Origin: Peptococcaceae bacterium UBA2264
GTDB lineage: Bacteria > Bacillota > Desulfitobacteriia > Desulfitobacteriales > Desulfitobacteriaceae
Assembly (NCBI GenBank): GCA_002347475.1
Contig: DDXI01000078.1
Coordinates: 2,000-26,150, forward strand
Direction: 5' to 3'
Length of the DNA: 24,151 nt
This document shows, one piece after another, positions 22,494 through 24,151 of this stretch (positions are counted from its first letter, which is position 1; each line of letters begins with the position of its first letter). The notes below the pieces were generated by a model, which worked only from the letters and a program-made list of their open reading frames with translations, did not search any database and had not been told where the DNA came from. The translations under genes and the position numbers were made by a program.

Positions 22494-24056
22494 ATGAAAA
22501 TAATAAATGATTATCATAGGGCTATTCATACCCACCTTAGAAAACTACATATCATCTATAAGAGCATTTTAATAGGAGTGAGTGTCAGTGTTGTAGCAGT
22601 TCTGTATCGTTTGGCCCTGACTAATGCCGAAGATTTAAGCCGCTTTATTTATTCCTATATAGTACATCATCGTATTCTGATTTTTCCACTTTTCCTTATT
22701 CTAGGCATTCTCGGATGGTCAATTGGTCTATTAGTCAATAAATACCCTATGATCAGCGGTAGTGGAATTCCCCAGGTAAAAGGACAACTCAAGGGATATT
22801 TTAAAAACCCTTGGATTTCTACACTGTTTGCAAAATTTCTTGGTGGAACTGTTTCAATATTAGCCGGCCTGTCATTAGGCCGTGAAGGTCCCTGCATCCA
22901 ACTTGGTGCAACAACTGCTCATGGACTCGGCAACCGCTTGGCTGCAACCAGAACTGAAAAAAAAATATTAATAGCCAGCGGCGCCAGTGCAGGTTTAGCT
23001 GTGGCATTCAACGCTCCTCTCTCTGGCGTTATGTTTGCCCTCGAAGAAGTATTCAAGTATTTTTCTCCGATTGTTTTGCTAGCCACCATCACCTCGGCGG
23101 TAACTGCGGACTTTCTTTCCCAAATGTTCTTGGGAATGGAACCTGTTTTTGATTTTGCCTTACATGAAACTATGCCCCTCAGTCAATACTGGCTTATCTT
23201 TATACTCGGGTTAATCGTTGGTATCTCCGGCGCATTTTATAACTACATCTTGATTAAAACCATGGCAGTTTACAAGAAAATATCTTCTTTTAACAGATAT
23301 TTGAAATCTATTATTCCCTTCCTTGTTGCCGGTATCTTGGGACTTACCTTTCCCATTGTATTAGGCGGTGGTGATCATATTATTGAAGCATTGAGTTTAA
23401 GCAAAAGTATGCAATGGTTACTTCTCGTGCTCTTGTTCAAATTCTTGTTTTCCATGATCAGCTTTGGTTCCGGGGCGCCGGGCGGTATCTTTTTCCCGCT
23501 TTTGGTTATCGGTTCATTAATTGGCGGGTTCTTCGGTAATGCAGCTATTATTACGATGGGAATCGATCCCGACTTATTTTATAATTTTGTTGCTTTGGCC
23601 ATGACCGGCTTATTTACGGCTATCGTCCGAGCACCGATTACAGGCATCATCCTGTTAACAGAAATGACCGGATCCTTCAGTCACTTGTTGCCTCTAACCC
23701 TTGTCTCCATTGTCGCTTACGTCACTGCCGATTTATTGAATAGTACTCCTGTCTATGAGTCATTGTTGGAAATACAGCTAAACGATAATAAGGTTGAATA
23801 TGACAAGCATGATGCCTTTAGAAAAATAACTATCGAAATGGTTGTCCATTATGGCTCCAGGATTGAAAATCGTTGCGTAAAGGATCTATCCCTTCCTCCA
23901 GGTACTCTCGTGATTGCAATACGCCGCCATGGCAAGGATATTACCCCCAGCGGCGAGACTAGAATTCAAGCAGAGGACTATCTGGTTGTACTCACCAGCC
24001 TGAAAGATGAGCCACTTGTAAGGGAAAGCTTGAAGGAAATGACCGAAAGTTCTTAA
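22494..24056 (+). CDS. CLC-type chloride/proton antiporter with C-terminal TrkA-C domain
   Basis: A 520-residue integral membrane protein of the CLC family. Selectivity and gating motifs are intact: GSGIPQ (89-94, with Ser90), GREGP (129-133, gating Glu131), GAPGGIFFP (327-335) and Tyr421 in STPVYESLLE. Glu185 in FALEEVF matches the internal proton-transfer glutamate of E. coli ClcA, which supports a 2Cl-/H+ antiporter rather than a channel. The lack of fluoride-type signatures argues against a CLC-F protein. Residues about 440-515 form a TrkA-C (RCK C-terminal) domain (KDLSLPPGTLVIAIRRHGKD and AEDYLVVLTSL), likely a cytoplasmic ligand-binding regulator. Start ATG has AAGGA 8 bases upstream. 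The gene and mltG look more AT-rich than the 13.8-19.5 kb cluster. Confidence 0.95.
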   Translation: MKIINDYHRAIHTHLRKLHIIYKSILIGVSVSVVAVLYRLALTNAEDLSRFIYSYIVHHRILIFPLFLILGILGWSIGLLVNKYPMISGSGIPQVKGQLKGYFKNPWISTLFAKFLGGTVSILAGLSLGREGPCIQLGATTAHGLGNRLAATRTEKKILIASGASAGLAVAFNAPLSGVMFALEEVFKYFSPIVLLATITSAVTADFLSQMFLGMEPVFDFALHETMPLSQYWLIFILGLIVGISGAFYNYILIKTMAVYKKISSFNRYLKSIIPFLVAGILGLTFPIVLGGGDHIIEALSLSKSMQWLLLVLLFKFLFSMISFGSGAPGGIFFPLLVIGSLIGGFFGNAAIITMGIDPDLFYNFVALAMTGLFTAIVRAPITGIILLTEMTGSFSHLLPLTLVSIVAYVTADLLNSTPVYESLLEIQLNDNKVEYDKHDAFRKITIEMVVHYGSRIENRCVKDLSLPPGTLVIAIRRHGKDITPSGETRIQAEDYLVVLTSLKDEPLVRESLKEMTESS

Positions 24057-24070
24057 TTTCGGTCTTTTTT
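24041..24070 (+). terminator. Terminator overlapping the end of the CLC gene
   Basis: GACCGAAA (24041-24048) pairs with TTTCGGTC (24057-24064) and is followed by six T. The left arm encodes the last residues and the TAA stop lies in the loop, so termination is built into the 3' end of the gene. The remaining 81 bases of the window show no feature. Confidence 0.88.
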
Positions 24071-24151
24071 GCCTAAGCCAAATTTTTGATAATTTTCAAA
24101 AGCATACTTCAGGGATCTTATCCCAACTTGTCGCACTCTTTTTACTGATCA

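Overview
The window looks like chromosomal sequence from a Gram-positive, low-to-mid GC Firmicute, most likely a member of the Clostridia. Three things suggest this. It carries the Gram-positive MurT/GatD lipid II amidation pair and an EndoA-type MazF toxin with a ribbon-helix-helix antitoxin. It has a secreted amidase with the type 2 cell-wall-binding repeats common in clostridia. Nearly every gene has a strong AAGGAGG-like ribosome binding site. Genus cannot be fixed from the sequence alone. I saw no tRNA, rRNA, CRISPR array, insertion sequence or phage gene.

Layout. 1-7060 is almost all minus strand and mostly housekeeping: an M20 amidohydrolase closely coupled to tcdA (tRNA t6A cyclisation); a stand-alone biotinyl carrier protein with its own terminator; an endoA-type toxin-antitoxin pair; and a proC-ybjQ-murT-gatD operon joining proline synthesis to amidation of peptidoglycan stem peptides. 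7300-8430 holds two small metal-binding proteins facing each other: a SEC-C protein with an HExxH motif and a 74-residue Cys/His protein. 8686-10995 is a large secreted N-acetylmuramoyl-L-alanine amidase with an unusual nested domain order, ended by a strong, probably bidirectional terminator. On its other side are a MagIII-like DNA glycosylase and a three-domain protein (HTH, DUF2087, degenerate GIY-YIG), both on the minus strand.

13219-20192 is the least understood part. A double-zinc-ribbon protein with a very good promoter and its own terminator is followed by a tight plus-strand run: a large membrane protein with TPRs, a smaller membrane protein with TPRs, a secreted coiled-coil protein ending in a KPNIYLYP-type domain, and a nitroreductase. 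The first three look like one envelope-associated system for which I know no function. 20229-24056 then carries a secreted SIMPL-domain protein, the peptidoglycan transglycosylase MltG (both minus), and, diverging from mltG, a CLC chloride/proton antiporter with a C-terminal TrkA-C domain.

Common thread: much of the window concerns the cell envelope (murT/gatD, amidase, mltG, the TPR cluster, the SIMPL protein), but these are separate transcription units and nothing in the sequence shows they are co-regulated. The best leads are the TPR/secreted-protein cluster, the SH3-in-CWB2 amidase architecture with tandem repeats in its promoter, the SEC-C/HExxH protein, and the HTH-DUF2087-GIY-YIG fusion.
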